A stretch of DNA of 64,000 bases. Origin: Gammaproteobacteria bacterium. Its GTDB lineage: Bacteria; Pseudomonadota; Gammaproteobacteria; Burkholderiales; Gallionellaceae. The stretch spans positions 62,001 through 126,000 of the forward strand of contig JAHJNJ010000037.1 in NCBI GenBank assembly GCA_018820925.1, written 5' to 3'. Below the pieces are notes generated by a model. That model was not told the DNA's origin, ran no database searches, and saw nothing but the letters and a program-made list of their open reading frames with translations. Shown piece after piece: positions 26,899 to 34,338 of this stretch. The position numbers and the translations under genes were made by a program. Every line of letters starts with the position of its first letter. Positions within the stretch are counted from its first letter, which is position 1.

Positions 26899-28377
26899 TT
26901 ATCCGCCGATTCTCAATCCGGTTAAGCTGGTGTCGTCATCACTGAACTTGGTGGCAATAACCTTGAATTCGCCAATTGCAGCAATAAATGCTTCGACGAC
27001 ATCGGGATCGAAGTGCCTCCCCTTCCCTTCGATAATGGTTTTCGTCACCTCGTCGTGACTCATGGCTGATTTGTAAACGCGTTTGCATGACATCGCATCA
27101 TAGACATCCGCCAATGCCATCAAACGCGCCGGAATGGGAATATTGTCTCCGCGCAACGCAAACGGGTAACCGCTGCCATCCCATTTTTCGTGATGGCCAA
27201 TTGCAATTTGACGCGCGGCTCTCAGGAATGGGCTGTTGCGGACGCTCGACATGTTTTCCGCCCCGGAAATTGCATTCCCGCCGAGCAGTGTATGCGTTTT
27301 CATGATTTCAAATTCCTCCTCCGTCAACTTCCCCGGTTTGTGCAGAATGCGGTCGGGAATACCCACCTTGCCAATATCGTGCAACGGTGCGATCTTGAAC
27401 AGCATATCAATATTGTCGTCGGTCAAAAAATCACTGAAACGCGGATGGGTGCGCAACTGGATGGCCAGCGTGCGCACATAGTGCTGCGTACGCCGGATGT
27501 GGTTACCGGTTTCGTTGTCGCGCGTCTCGGCCAGCGAAGACAACGCCAGAATGGTCGTATCCTTGATCGCCACATTTTCTTCGGTTCTTTGCTGCAGCAG
27601 CGCAGTGCGCTCCTGCACCATTTGCTCCAGCTTGTACTCGTTGCTCAACAAGACAAGATTGGCTTTTTCCAATTGGCTGCGGGCCTCTTCCGTCTCCGCC
27701 TTCTGCGCCTGCAACTGCTGCAACAGGGAAAAATTTTCAAAGCTCTGTTCCAGCGAAAGCACAAATGTTTTGTTCAAACCCCGGCCGGCAAGCACAATCA
27801 CCACCACATACACGACCAGCATCACCGTCAATATCCAGTGAACAAAATCGTTTTCGAGCGACACCCGCACAGTCAACGGCGCCATGATGCCAAACAAATA
27901 TGCATATAGTGCCGGCGGATGCACGGGGTTGATAGTGACCGCCCCGGCCACCAGCCCGATCATCACGCAAATCATCAGGCTTTGATACGCAATATCAGCA
28001 GGGAAAAATGCAATGACCGCCACTCCCCACAGGATTCCGGCAGCCAGGGAGAAAAACGTAAAGTAGGCGTGCCAGTTCCTGCACTCCTGCAGTGTATTCA
28101 ACTGATCCCGATGCAGGGACCACTCGATAAGCTCAACCGCATGCATTGCGTAGAACACGGCGAGCCATGACAGCAAGTATTGGTGGGGAGCGTGATCCCA
28201 GAACATCCAGAGAAACAGAACCTCCAGAACAGCTTGGCTCAATACGAGAGACGGATACACCGTCATCCGCGTACGGAGTTGCTCGGTTCGCACACGCAAG
28301 TTTTGTTGGTCTATGCGAAAAACAGAATCATTCAGGTTCAACCAGAATGACCGTCGACTGGAATATGAATTATTCAT
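26899..28377 (-). CDS. Membrane HD-GYP domain protein, putative c-di-GMP phosphodiesterase
   Basis: 492-aa protein. Residues about 35-195 contain several hydrophobic membrane segments (for example YLLSWLAVFYAMHAVEL, ILTVMLVVYVVVIVLAG); about 210-265 is a coiled coil rich in Gln/Glu. The C-terminal HD-GYP domain shows ETGNHIRRTQHYV, HDIGKVGIPDRIL and HHEKWDGSGYP, all catalytic residues present. It should hydrolyse cyclic di-GMP at the inner membrane. GGGGAGAG precedes ATG 28377. It is a single transcription unit. Confidence 0.93.
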   Translation of the reverse strand: MNNSYSSRRSFWLNLNDSVFRIDQQNLRVRTEQLRTRMTVYPSLVLSQAVLEVLFLWMFWDHAPHQYLLSWLAVFYAMHAVELIEWSLHRDQLNTLQECRNWHAYFTFFSLAAGILWGVAVIAFFPADIAYQSLMICVMIGLVAGAVTINPVHPPALYAYLFGIMAPLTVRVSLENDFVHWILTVMLVVYVVVIVLAGRGLNKTFVLSLEQSFENFSLLQQLQAQKAETEEARSQLEKANLVLLSNEYKLEQMVQERTALLQQRTEENVAIKDTTILALSSLAETRDNETGNHIRRTQHYVRTLAIQLRTHPRFSDFLTDDNIDMLFKIAPLHDIGKVGIPDRILHKPGKLTEEEFEIMKTHTLLGGNAISGAENMSSVRNSPFLRAARQIAIGHHEKWDGSGYPFALRGDNIPIPARLMALADVYDAMSCKRVYKSAMSHDEVTKTIIEGKGRHFDPDVVEAFIAAIGEFKVIATKFSDDDTSLTGLRIGG

Positions 28378-28511
28378 CGTCTCTCTCCCCTGCGGCCGCA
28401 AGACGAATTACGACCGGATGGCGATACTGCGACGAGACCGCCAATAAAGCAATATGCCCGAATATCTAGATACTTACCTATATACTTAAACAATATGCAA
28501 GACCCGGAAAG

Positions 28512-29741
28512 CTATTCCACGACGCGTACCAGCGCAAAACCGCCTCCGGGCGTCCGAAAGTTGGTGGTTTGGCCCTGATAGAGGCGCGCTGCAACCAGTT
28601 GAATATGGCCGCTATACACATAACAACGCACATCGTATTTGAGTGGCTGCGGCGCAATATCTTTCACACAAACTTTACGTTCGCCCGGCAAAGCAAGCTT
28701 TTGCGCGACATAGTCGGATTGCAGGATTTCCTCAAACACACGCTTCGTCAGTTTTTCGCCGCGATAGGCTCCCTTGCTGCCATAGCCGCTCACCGGTTTG
28801 AAGAACCAGTGCTTGCGCTCCGCCCACCACAGTTCGGCTTCTTCCGCTTTGACCAATTTTGTTTGCGGCACACATTGCACAAGAGAATCGATACTCGCCT
28901 GCGAAACACCTTTGTCACGCAGACTCCCGGCACTGGAAAACAGGACCAATTTGCGCTTATCCGCATAACGCAGGTAATGCGCCGGATTCGGCGTCAGGAC
29001 GACCTGCCGTTTTTCCCAGGCAGCGCGAAGCTGCGGATGCTGTTGCAAATCAAAATCGGTCAGGCGGTTGTAAATCAGATCGACGCGCTCGCCACTGCAA
29101 TACAAGCCGTCTTCGCGCACCTCAAGGGCCGATGGATCGACGATATGCGTTGATATACCGGCGCGCTCCAGCATCGCCTTGGCTAACTGGAATTCAGGAA
29201 ATAGATACTGCGCCTCGGGTTGTTCGTCCACGATGGCGATGCTTTTTAGCGGCGCATCGCCATGCTCCTGGCGCCATTCGTTGCGGAACATCCCGGTAAT
29301 AACCTGTTCGAGATTTTGTTCCGCCACCTCTACCCCGTACAAGGTGGCCTCGCGCTGGCTATCGACCAGCAACGCATTCAGGAAGCCGCCGCCCGCATTC
29401 GTATTGATCTCGATGAGGTGGGCACCCTGTTCGTTGAGGTGGAAGTCGTAGCCATAGAACACACCCAGCGCAGCATTCGGCTCGGGCGTACCGACCACCT
29501 CCTCCACCGCCGCGATCACTGCGCGCATCTGCTGCAACTGCAGTTCACTGATGAATACCGGCGCCTCGGCAAAAAGATGCGGACAACGTTCCTTCACCAG
29601 ACTGAACCAGGCTTCGCCCTGCGCCCGCAACGCTTCGTGCAGCGCATCCCTGTCCATCCCCGCCCAGTCGAAGCATTCTTCGTTCAGGTGCGCGATGAAC
29701 GCATGATCCACATCGAAGTGATCCTTCACCTCCACAGACAT
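28512..29741 (-). CDS. ATP-grasp-like protein of unknown substrate (409 aa)
   Basis: Starts MSVEVKDHFDVDHAFIAHLNEE. Visible: HLIEINTNAGGGFLNALL, and C-terminal WFFKPVSGYGSKGAYRGEKL followed by VKDIAPQPLKYDVRCYVY, which resemble ATP-grasp ligases (a Lys and Asp/Arg nucleotide site) and are reminiscent of glutathionylspermidine-synthase-like or other peptide-ligase families. The ATG at 29741 is 7 bp after the stop of the chalcone-isomerase-like gene, so the two are coupled. A role in amide-bond formation is a guess; no substrate is assigned. Confidence 0.65.
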   Translation of the reverse strand: MSVEVKDHFDVDHAFIAHLNEECFDWAGMDRDALHEALRAQGEAWFSLVKERCPHLFAEAPVFISELQLQQMRAVIAAVEEVVGTPEPNAALGVFYGYDFHLNEQGAHLIEINTNAGGGFLNALLVDSQREATLYGVEVAEQNLEQVITGMFRNEWRQEHGDAPLKSIAIVDEQPEAQYLFPEFQLAKAMLERAGISTHIVDPSALEVREDGLYCSGERVDLIYNRLTDFDLQQHPQLRAAWEKRQVVLTPNPAHYLRYADKRKLVLFSSAGSLRDKGVSQASIDSLVQCVPQTKLVKAEEAELWWAERKHWFFKPVSGYGSKGAYRGEKLTKRVFEEILQSDYVAQKLALPGERKVCVKDIAPQPLKYDVRCYVYSGHIQLVAARLYQGQTTNFRTPGGGFALVRVVE

Positions 29742-29748
29742 AACCGAA

Positions 29749-30312
29749 TCAACCACCCAGCATCGCTTTCTTCAAATCCGCTTGAGCCGGTTTGCTGCCC
29801 AGCCAGATTCTGAGCAAAGCGCGATTGAAAGTAACCCCGGCTATCGTGCCGCGCGCCGTGCCATTCACGCTGATCTGCGTGCCACTGCCGGGAAGGTAGT
29901 CGAGCGCAATGACATCCCCCTCTTTCACTTCTTTCACCGCATCGAAAATCGTCGCCATCTGCTTGAGATCCGCATCCATCGCCGCCAGCTCGGCAGGCGT
30001 ATGATTGGCTTCAATCGCCTCGCTGAAAGCGCCATACAACTTTTTGCTGCCCAGTTCGCGCAGCATGTGCAGCGCAACACGATGCACATTCTCATCGGCG
30101 ATGACCGCATCCGCCGAGGATTGTTTCTGTGTAAGATAAAGCGCGCCAACATAAACCTTGAAGAACCACTTGTTGCGTATGCCCGCCCCGTTCAACACCA
30201 GTTGTTGCGAACCAACCTGCGCCGTATCGGCCAGTTTGACGCCTGCCACTTCCAGTGCATTTACGTTCCAGCCCAGCAGCAAACCACAGACCATCACCAG
30301 AATTCTTTTCAT
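29749..30312 (-). CDS. Exported chalcone-isomerase-like domain protein
   Basis: 187 aa with an N-terminal signal peptide (MKRILVMVCGLLLGWNVNA) and the bacterial chalcone-isomerase-like domain: LVLNGAGIRNKWFFKVYVGALYL, LHMLRELGSKKL, and a C-terminal LLRIWLGSKPAQADLKKAMLG. Bacterial members are periplasmic and of unknown function; no flavonoid pathway is implied. GGAG is well spaced from ATG 30312. It is 14 bp after the thiolase and overlaps functionally with the ATP-grasp gene downstream. Confidence 0.88.
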   Translation of the reverse strand: MKRILVMVCGLLLGWNVNALEVAGVKLADTAQVGSQQLVLNGAGIRNKWFFKVYVGALYLTQKQSSADAVIADENVHRVALHMLRELGSKKLYGAFSEAIEANHTPAELAAMDADLKQMATIFDAVKEVKEGDVIALDYLPGSGTQISVNGTARGTIAGVTFNRALLRIWLGSKPAQADLKKAMLGG

Positions 30313-30326
30313 TTTCATCCTCTCCT

Positions 30327-31526
30327 TTACAGTGCTTCAAAAATGCCTGCTGCCCCCATCCCCGTCCCGATGCACATCGTTACCATGCCGTACTTCTGTT
30401 TCCTGCGACGCAATCCATGCATCAAAGTCGCCGTACGTATTGCGCCCGTTGCACCGAGCGGATGCCCCAAGGCAATCGCACCGCCGAGCGGGTTGACGAT
30501 CTCCGGATTCAGTCCGACATCGCCGATCACCGCCAACGACTGCGCGGCAAAGGCCTCGTTGAGCTCAATCCATCCCATGTCCTGCAAACCCAGTCCGACT
30601 TGTTTCAGCACACGCGGAATCGCCTCTTTCGGCCCGATACCCATGATCTCCGGCGGCACGCCCGCCACGCTGAAGCCGAGGAACTTGCCGATGGGTGTCA
30701 GGTTGTAGCGTTTCAATGCCGCTTCGCTGCACAGCAGCACCGCACCCGCGCCATCCGACATCTGTGAACTGTTGCCGGCCGTCACCGAGCCTTTTTGCGC
30801 AAACACCGTCTTCAGCTTCGCCAAGGCCTCCAGCGAAGTATCCGCGCGCGGGCCTTCATCCTGCTTGGCCTCGCGCGTATTCGTTTTCACCTCGCCGCTG
30901 TGCAAATCCGGCACATGCTCGGTAATCTGGTACGGCGTAATTTCGTCCTCGAACTCGCCGTTGTTGATCCCCGCCATGGCGCGCAAATGGCTCTGCAGTG
31001 CAAACGCATCCTGCGCCTCGCGCGAAATCTTCCAGCGCTCCGCCACCTTCTCCGCCGTCAGCCCCATGCCGTACGCGATACCGTAGTGCTCGTTCTGCTC
31101 GAAGATGGCCGGATTGAATGCGATCTTGTTGCCCATCATCGGCACCATGCTCATGCTCTCCACGCCCGCCGCGACCATCACCTCGGCCTCGCCCAGACGG
31201 ATGCGATCCGCCGCCAGCGCCACCGCCTGCAAGCCGGAAGAACAGAAACGGTTCACCGTCAGCCCCGGCACCGTGTCCGGAATCCCCGCCAGCAACAGCG
31301 CAATGCGCGCCACGTTCATCCCCTGCTCCGCCTCCGGCATCGCACAACCCACAATCACATCGCCCACACTGGCCGGATCGAGTGACGGTGCCTGCGCCAG
31401 CACACTCTTCAACACATGCGCCAGCAGATCGTCGGGACGCGTGTTGCGGAACATGCCGCGCGGCGCCTTGCCGACGGGCGTGCGTGTGGCGGCGACGATG
31501 TAGGCTTCCTGGACTTGTCTGGTCAT
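30327..31526 (-). CDS. fadA: Acetyl-CoA acyltransferase (3-ketoacyl-CoA thiolase)
   Basis: 399-aa thiolase for the last step of beta-oxidation. Active-site blocks: NRFCSSGLQAVALA (nucleophilic Cys), NEAFAAQSLAVIGD, GGAIALGHPLGATGA (His) and MVTMCIGTGMGAAG (second Cys). ATG 31526 (MTRQVQEAYIV) is spaced 9 bp from GGGAG; the ATG at 31535 overlaps that site. It is separated from its presumptive partner fadB by a 2.8-kb block of toxin-antitoxin type genes. Confidence 0.95.
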   Translation of the reverse strand: MTRQVQEAYIVAATRTPVGKAPRGMFRNTRPDDLLAHVLKSVLAQAPSLDPASVGDVIVGCAMPEAEQGMNVARIALLLAGIPDTVPGLTVNRFCSSGLQAVALAADRIRLGEAEVMVAAGVESMSMVPMMGNKIAFNPAIFEQNEHYGIAYGMGLTAEKVAERWKISREAQDAFALQSHLRAMAGINNGEFEDEITPYQITEHVPDLHSGEVKTNTREAKQDEGPRADTSLEALAKLKTVFAQKGSVTAGNSSQMSDGAGAVLLCSEAALKRYNLTPIGKFLGFSVAGVPPEIMGIGPKEAIPRVLKQVGLGLQDMGWIELNEAFAAQSLAVIGDVGLNPEIVNPLGGAIALGHPLGATGAIRTATLMHGLRRRKQKYGMVTMCIGTGMGAAGIFEAL

Positions 31527-31595
31527 GATGCTCATCTCCCTGTGAAAACCTGCCGTTTAAGTGTGCAATCGACCGATTGCATGCACAAGCAACCG

Positions 31596-32300
31596 TCACT
31601 TCAATTCCGCCAACTCCCGCAACCTTGCGCGCAGCTCCGGCAAGCGTTGACGCCCAACCGTATCGTCCTGCAATAGCCCCGCCAACACATCCGGGAAAGC
31701 GGGCCGGGCCAACAGTTCCCCGAAATTCGAAACCACAAACTCGCGCACTTTTTCCGGCGCCTGCCGCACTTCTTCCGGCAACGAAGCGCGGCCGTCGACG
31801 ACCGCAACGATGTCGCGCAAATCGTGGCCGCCCAGCAGATCGCCCTTCCAGCGCCTGCGGATCGCCTCGAACTTGGTCGCGATGAACAAAGGCGCAGCGA
31901 TCAGCCGGACCGCAAGACCCTCGACCAGCACCAACTGTTGCGCCGTTTCCGGCACCAGCGGATACCAGGGGTTGGCGGCACTCAACACGCCCTGCTCCGA
32001 CGGCATCACATCGACCGCGATGCTGTGATAACGCCAGCGGCAGATCGGCGCACCCGCCCGGATATCATGCACAAACCCGCGCTCTTCCAGCAAAGCCTCG
32101 ACCGCATGATAGTCCTGCGCGGACTCCGCCTGTACCACCACATCCACATCCGGCGTCGCGCGTATCGTCTGCCCATGCCACTCGGTCACCAGCAACCCCG
32201 CCGCACATCCGCCGACAAACACCACCGAGTCGCGCAGGTCGCCCAGCGCCCGCGCCACCTCGATCACATCCTCACGATTCGGATCGTTCGGGCTTGTCAC
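31596..32300 (-). CDS. Nucleotidyltransferase, AbiEii/AbiEii-like toxin family
   Basis: 234-aa protein. FVGGCAAGLL, then TPDVDVVVQ gives the GG...DxD nucleotidyltransferase signature; KFEAIRRRWKGD and HDLRDIVAVVDGR follow, typical of AbiEii/DUF1814-type proteins. These can act as toxins that modify tRNA or other targets. No clear AbiEi-like antitoxin is adjacent; it neighbours an ankyrin protein. GTG start at 32300 with GAGGG about 9 bp upstream. Part of the accessory block between fadB and fadA. Confidence 0.75.
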   Translation of the reverse strand: MTSPNDPNREDVIEVARALGDLRDSVVFVGGCAAGLLVTEWHGQTIRATPDVDVVVQAESAQDYHAVEALLEERGFVHDIRAGAPICRWRYHSIAVDVMPSEQGVLSAANPWYPLVPETAQQLVLVEGLAVRLIAAPLFIATKFEAIRRRWKGDLLGGHDLRDIVAVVDGRASLPEEVRQAPEKVREFVVSNFGELLARPAFPDVLAGLLQDDTVGRQRLPELRARLRELAELK

Positions 32301-32348
32301 GAAAACCGTTCCCTCATGCGAAAAGAGCAGCCCACCATCCGCGACGCA

Positions 32349-32753
32349 TCACTCCTTGGCACCCGCTGCAACCAGCAACTGCTCGACATCCTTGTGCCCC
32401 CGCGTCCGCGCATATTGCAGCGCATTGGAGGTCGCCTTCGAACCTTTGGAAAGCAGGAACTTCACCATCTCCGTCTTGCCCCGGCCCGCAGCCACACCGA
32501 TAGCAGCGCTGCCGCCCTCATTCACATCCATCCCCGCATCCAGGAACAGCTGCACCGCCGTCATGTCGCCATTGCCCGCCGCCGTGGCGAAAGCCTGACC
32601 GTTGTATTCCAGCCCCATTGCCTTGATGTCCTTGCGCGCCTGCACCGCATCCGCCGCAAAAGCATCGCCGGACGGAAGCGAAACCGCACAAGTGAAAGCG
32701 GCAACGGCCACTACAAACAGAAAGCGACGAAATCCGGTAACAGAATTGCTCAT
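32349..32753 (-). CDS. Small exported ankyrin-repeat protein
   Basis: 134 aa: signal peptide (about 1-34, ending AFA), then two to three ankyrin repeats (AAGNGDMTAVQLFLDAGMDVN, a second with GAAGRGKTEMVKFLLSKGS, a third with ARTRGHKDVEQLLVAAGA in part). A protein-binding module, location periplasmic. It may bind a partner or inhibit a toxin; the neighbour is the AbiEii-like gene 48 bp downstream. GGGAG precedes ATG 32753. Confidence 0.8.
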   Translation of the reverse strand: MSNSVTGFRRFLFVVAVAAFTCAVSLPSGDAFAADAVQARKDIKAMGLEYNGQAFATAAGNGDMTAVQLFLDAGMDVNEGGSAAIGVAAGRGKTEMVKFLLSKGSKATSNALQYARTRGHKDVEQLLVAAGAKE

Positions 32754-32841
32754 CATTGATCTCCCGAAGTAAATTTGCAGATTGCTTCAACTTGAATATT
32801 ATTGCTATGCCCCATATCACCACATCATCCTAATAAATGGC

Positions 32842-33192
32842 TTAGTTGCTTGCCTTCAACTTCCGCAACTCGTTCAACAGGACAGGCACCTCGTCCTGAA
32901 TGATGCTCCACAAGGTATCGTTGTCTATCCCCAAATATCCATGTATCAATTTGTTGCGTGTGGCAACCACCATGCGCCACGGAATCTGCGGATATCTCTG
33001 GCGCATTTCGTCAGGAATGTTCGTCGCCGCCTCGCCGATCAGCTCAAGATTGCGCAACGTGGCGTCGTAGTTCAGGCCGCTCGCCACAAAGCGCTCCTGA
33101 TCAAGCCCCTCGGTATAAGAGATTACCTTCTCCGCGAAAGCGATCATGTCATCCAGATAGAAACGCCACTCGCGAACAGCGCCTTTAGACAT
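32842..33192 (-). CDS. hepT: HepT-family ribonuclease toxin
   Basis: 116-aa HEPN protein. The Rx4-6H motif is RNKLIHGY; SGLNYDATLRNLELIGEAA is the conserved helix. HepT toxins are RNases silenced by AMPylation from their MntA partner. It overlaps the mntA-like gene by 8 bp, downstream as usual. Confidence 0.92.
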   Translation of the reverse strand: MSKGAVREWRFYLDDMIAFAEKVISYTEGLDQERFVASGLNYDATLRNLELIGEAATNIPDEMRQRYPQIPWRMVVATRNKLIHGYLGIDNDTLWSIIQDEVPVLLNELRKLKASN

Positions 33193-33475
33193 GCACCGCC
33201 TCCTTCTCTATGTAGGGGCGCAACTCGGGACGCAACGCCTTCTCCGTCACCAGATCGACTGGGCAACCCAATACATCCTCAAGATAGAATTGCACGCCAA
33301 AATAACGCGCCGACGTTGCCGGGCCATCGAACGCCACCAGCACATCCACATCGCTGCCCTGCTGCGCGGCATCGCGCGCCACCGAACCGAACAAGGCAAG
33401 GCGCGACACACCGAAACGGCGCATCAACTCCTTCTTGTGCTCGGTCAGTAATTGCAATGTTGTAGTGCGGTTCAT
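33185..33475 (-). CDS. mntA: MntA-family nucleotidyltransferase antitoxin
   Basis: 96-aa minimal nucleotidyltransferase. The GSX10DXD signature is LFGSVARDAAQQGSDVDVLV. MntA adds AMP to HepT to neutralise it. It is first in the pair, overlapping hepT by 8 bp. Full-length for the family. Confidence 0.92.
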   Translation of the reverse strand: MNRTTTLQLLTEHKKELMRRFGVSRLALFGSVARDAAQQGSDVDVLVAFDGPATSARYFGVQFYLEDVLGCPVDLVTEKALRPELRPYIEKEAVHV

Positions 33476-33561
33476 TTGTTATTCCTCAAACACGATTCGC
33501 ACGATTCGGGGTCGGCATCACAATAGTTCCTGCACTATTGAAGCCCATGCTCCTTACCCAC

Positions 33562-33981
33562 TCACGCAAACCGCTTCACCCCTGCCTTCTTCGCCGCCTT
33601 CTGCAAATCCTCGTCCAGTGTGGCCAGCGGCAGACCGAGCCTCATGGATAGTTCGAGATAGGATGCGTCGTATGCGGACAGTTTGTAGCGCCGCGCCAGT
33701 TGCAGTGTGTGCGACATGGCATGGGCAAACGTAGCCGTGTCCGCTTCGATCTCCATGCCTTCAAGCATTTCAAGGAAGGTTTCGCTGCGCGCTTCGGTCA
33801 CCAGGCCTTTTGCTTCCGCCCTGGCAATGACGTTCGCCACTTCCAATCCCCATGTGACGGGGACGATGGCGCTGGCGGTTTTCATCGCATCCAGCACTTT
33901 CCCTGCGTAGCTGAGTTCCTGCTGTTTGCCGTCGCCGAAGAACCAGCGCATGGTCACCGAGTTGTCGAGGACGATATTCAC
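33562..33981 (-). CDS. vapC: VapC-like PIN-domain toxin
   Basis: 139-aa PIN-domain ribonuclease: MNIVLDNSVTMRWFF (first Asp), WGLEVANV (Glu), LSAYDASYLELS (Asp) and LATLDEDL (Asp) supply the acidic quartet. Overlaps the antitoxin gene by 4 bp. Confidence 0.92.
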   Translation of the reverse strand: MNIVLDNSVTMRWFFGDGKQQELSYAGKVLDAMKTASAIVPVTWGLEVANVIARAEAKGLVTEARSETFLEMLEGMEIEADTATFAHAMSHTLQLARRYKLSAYDASYLELSMRLGLPLATLDEDLQKAAKKAGVKRFA

Positions 33982-34220
33982 GCGCGTCCTTCCTCGATGA
34001 GCGCCTTGATGTTCACGCCGCGCACCGGGTCGGCCCTCATGAATGTCTTGAGTCTTTCCGCTGCCGCTGCCTTGTCTTTCGTTTTGGCGCCCATGCTGGG
34101 TACCAGGTCGGCAATGGCTTCTCCACGGTTGGTGATGGTGAAGCTCTTGCCGCTTTTCACCTGACGCAGCAATTCCGGCAGCTTGGTCTTGGCCTCGTAA
34201 GATCCGATCTCGATTTTCAT
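33978..34220 (-). CDS. vapB: VapB/Phd-type antitoxin
   Basis: 80-aa Phd/YefM-fold antitoxin: GSYEAKTKLPELLRQVKSGKSFTITNRGEAIADLVP is the DNA-binding part (given here in shortened form: GSYEAKTKLPELL to EAIADLVP), followed by an extended C-terminal arm that should cap VapC. It probably autoregulates; a direct repeat lies just upstream. Confidence 0.9.
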   Translation of the reverse strand: MKIEIGSYEAKTKLPELLRQVKSGKSFTITNRGEAIADLVPSMGAKTKDKAAAAERLKTFMRADPVRGVNIKALIEEGRA

Positions 34221-34240
34221 GATATTTACCCCCTCAATGA

Positions 34241-34261
34241 ATAGACCAGATTATAGACCAG
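34241..34261 (-). promoter_or_regulatory. Direct repeat ATAGACCAG upstream of vapBC
   Basis: ATAGACCAG at 34241-34249 and 34253-34261, 12 bp apart, about 20 bp upstream of the vapB start. The position and spacing fit an operator bound by the VapBC complex. Pattern-based only. Confidence 0.45.
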
Positions 34262-34296
34262 TCCGGAAACAACCTGCAGGGTTGATCGAATATATT

Positions 34297-34331
34297 CCCT
34301 CACCCAAACCCTCTCCCGTGGGGAGAGGGAG
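34297..34331. repeat. GC-rich palindrome (CCCTCTCCC family)
   Basis: CCCTCTCCCGTGGGGAGAGGG is a short palindrome next to the fadB stop, of a kind common between genes in proteobacteria. It may serve as a transcription stop-like hairpin for fadB, though no T-run follows. Confidence 0.6.
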
Positions 34332-34338
34332 CGAACGG

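Noticed and set aside
31118-31528. Proline-rich plus-strand frame opposite fadA
   Set aside because: Composition artefact of the antisense strand of a GC-rich gene.
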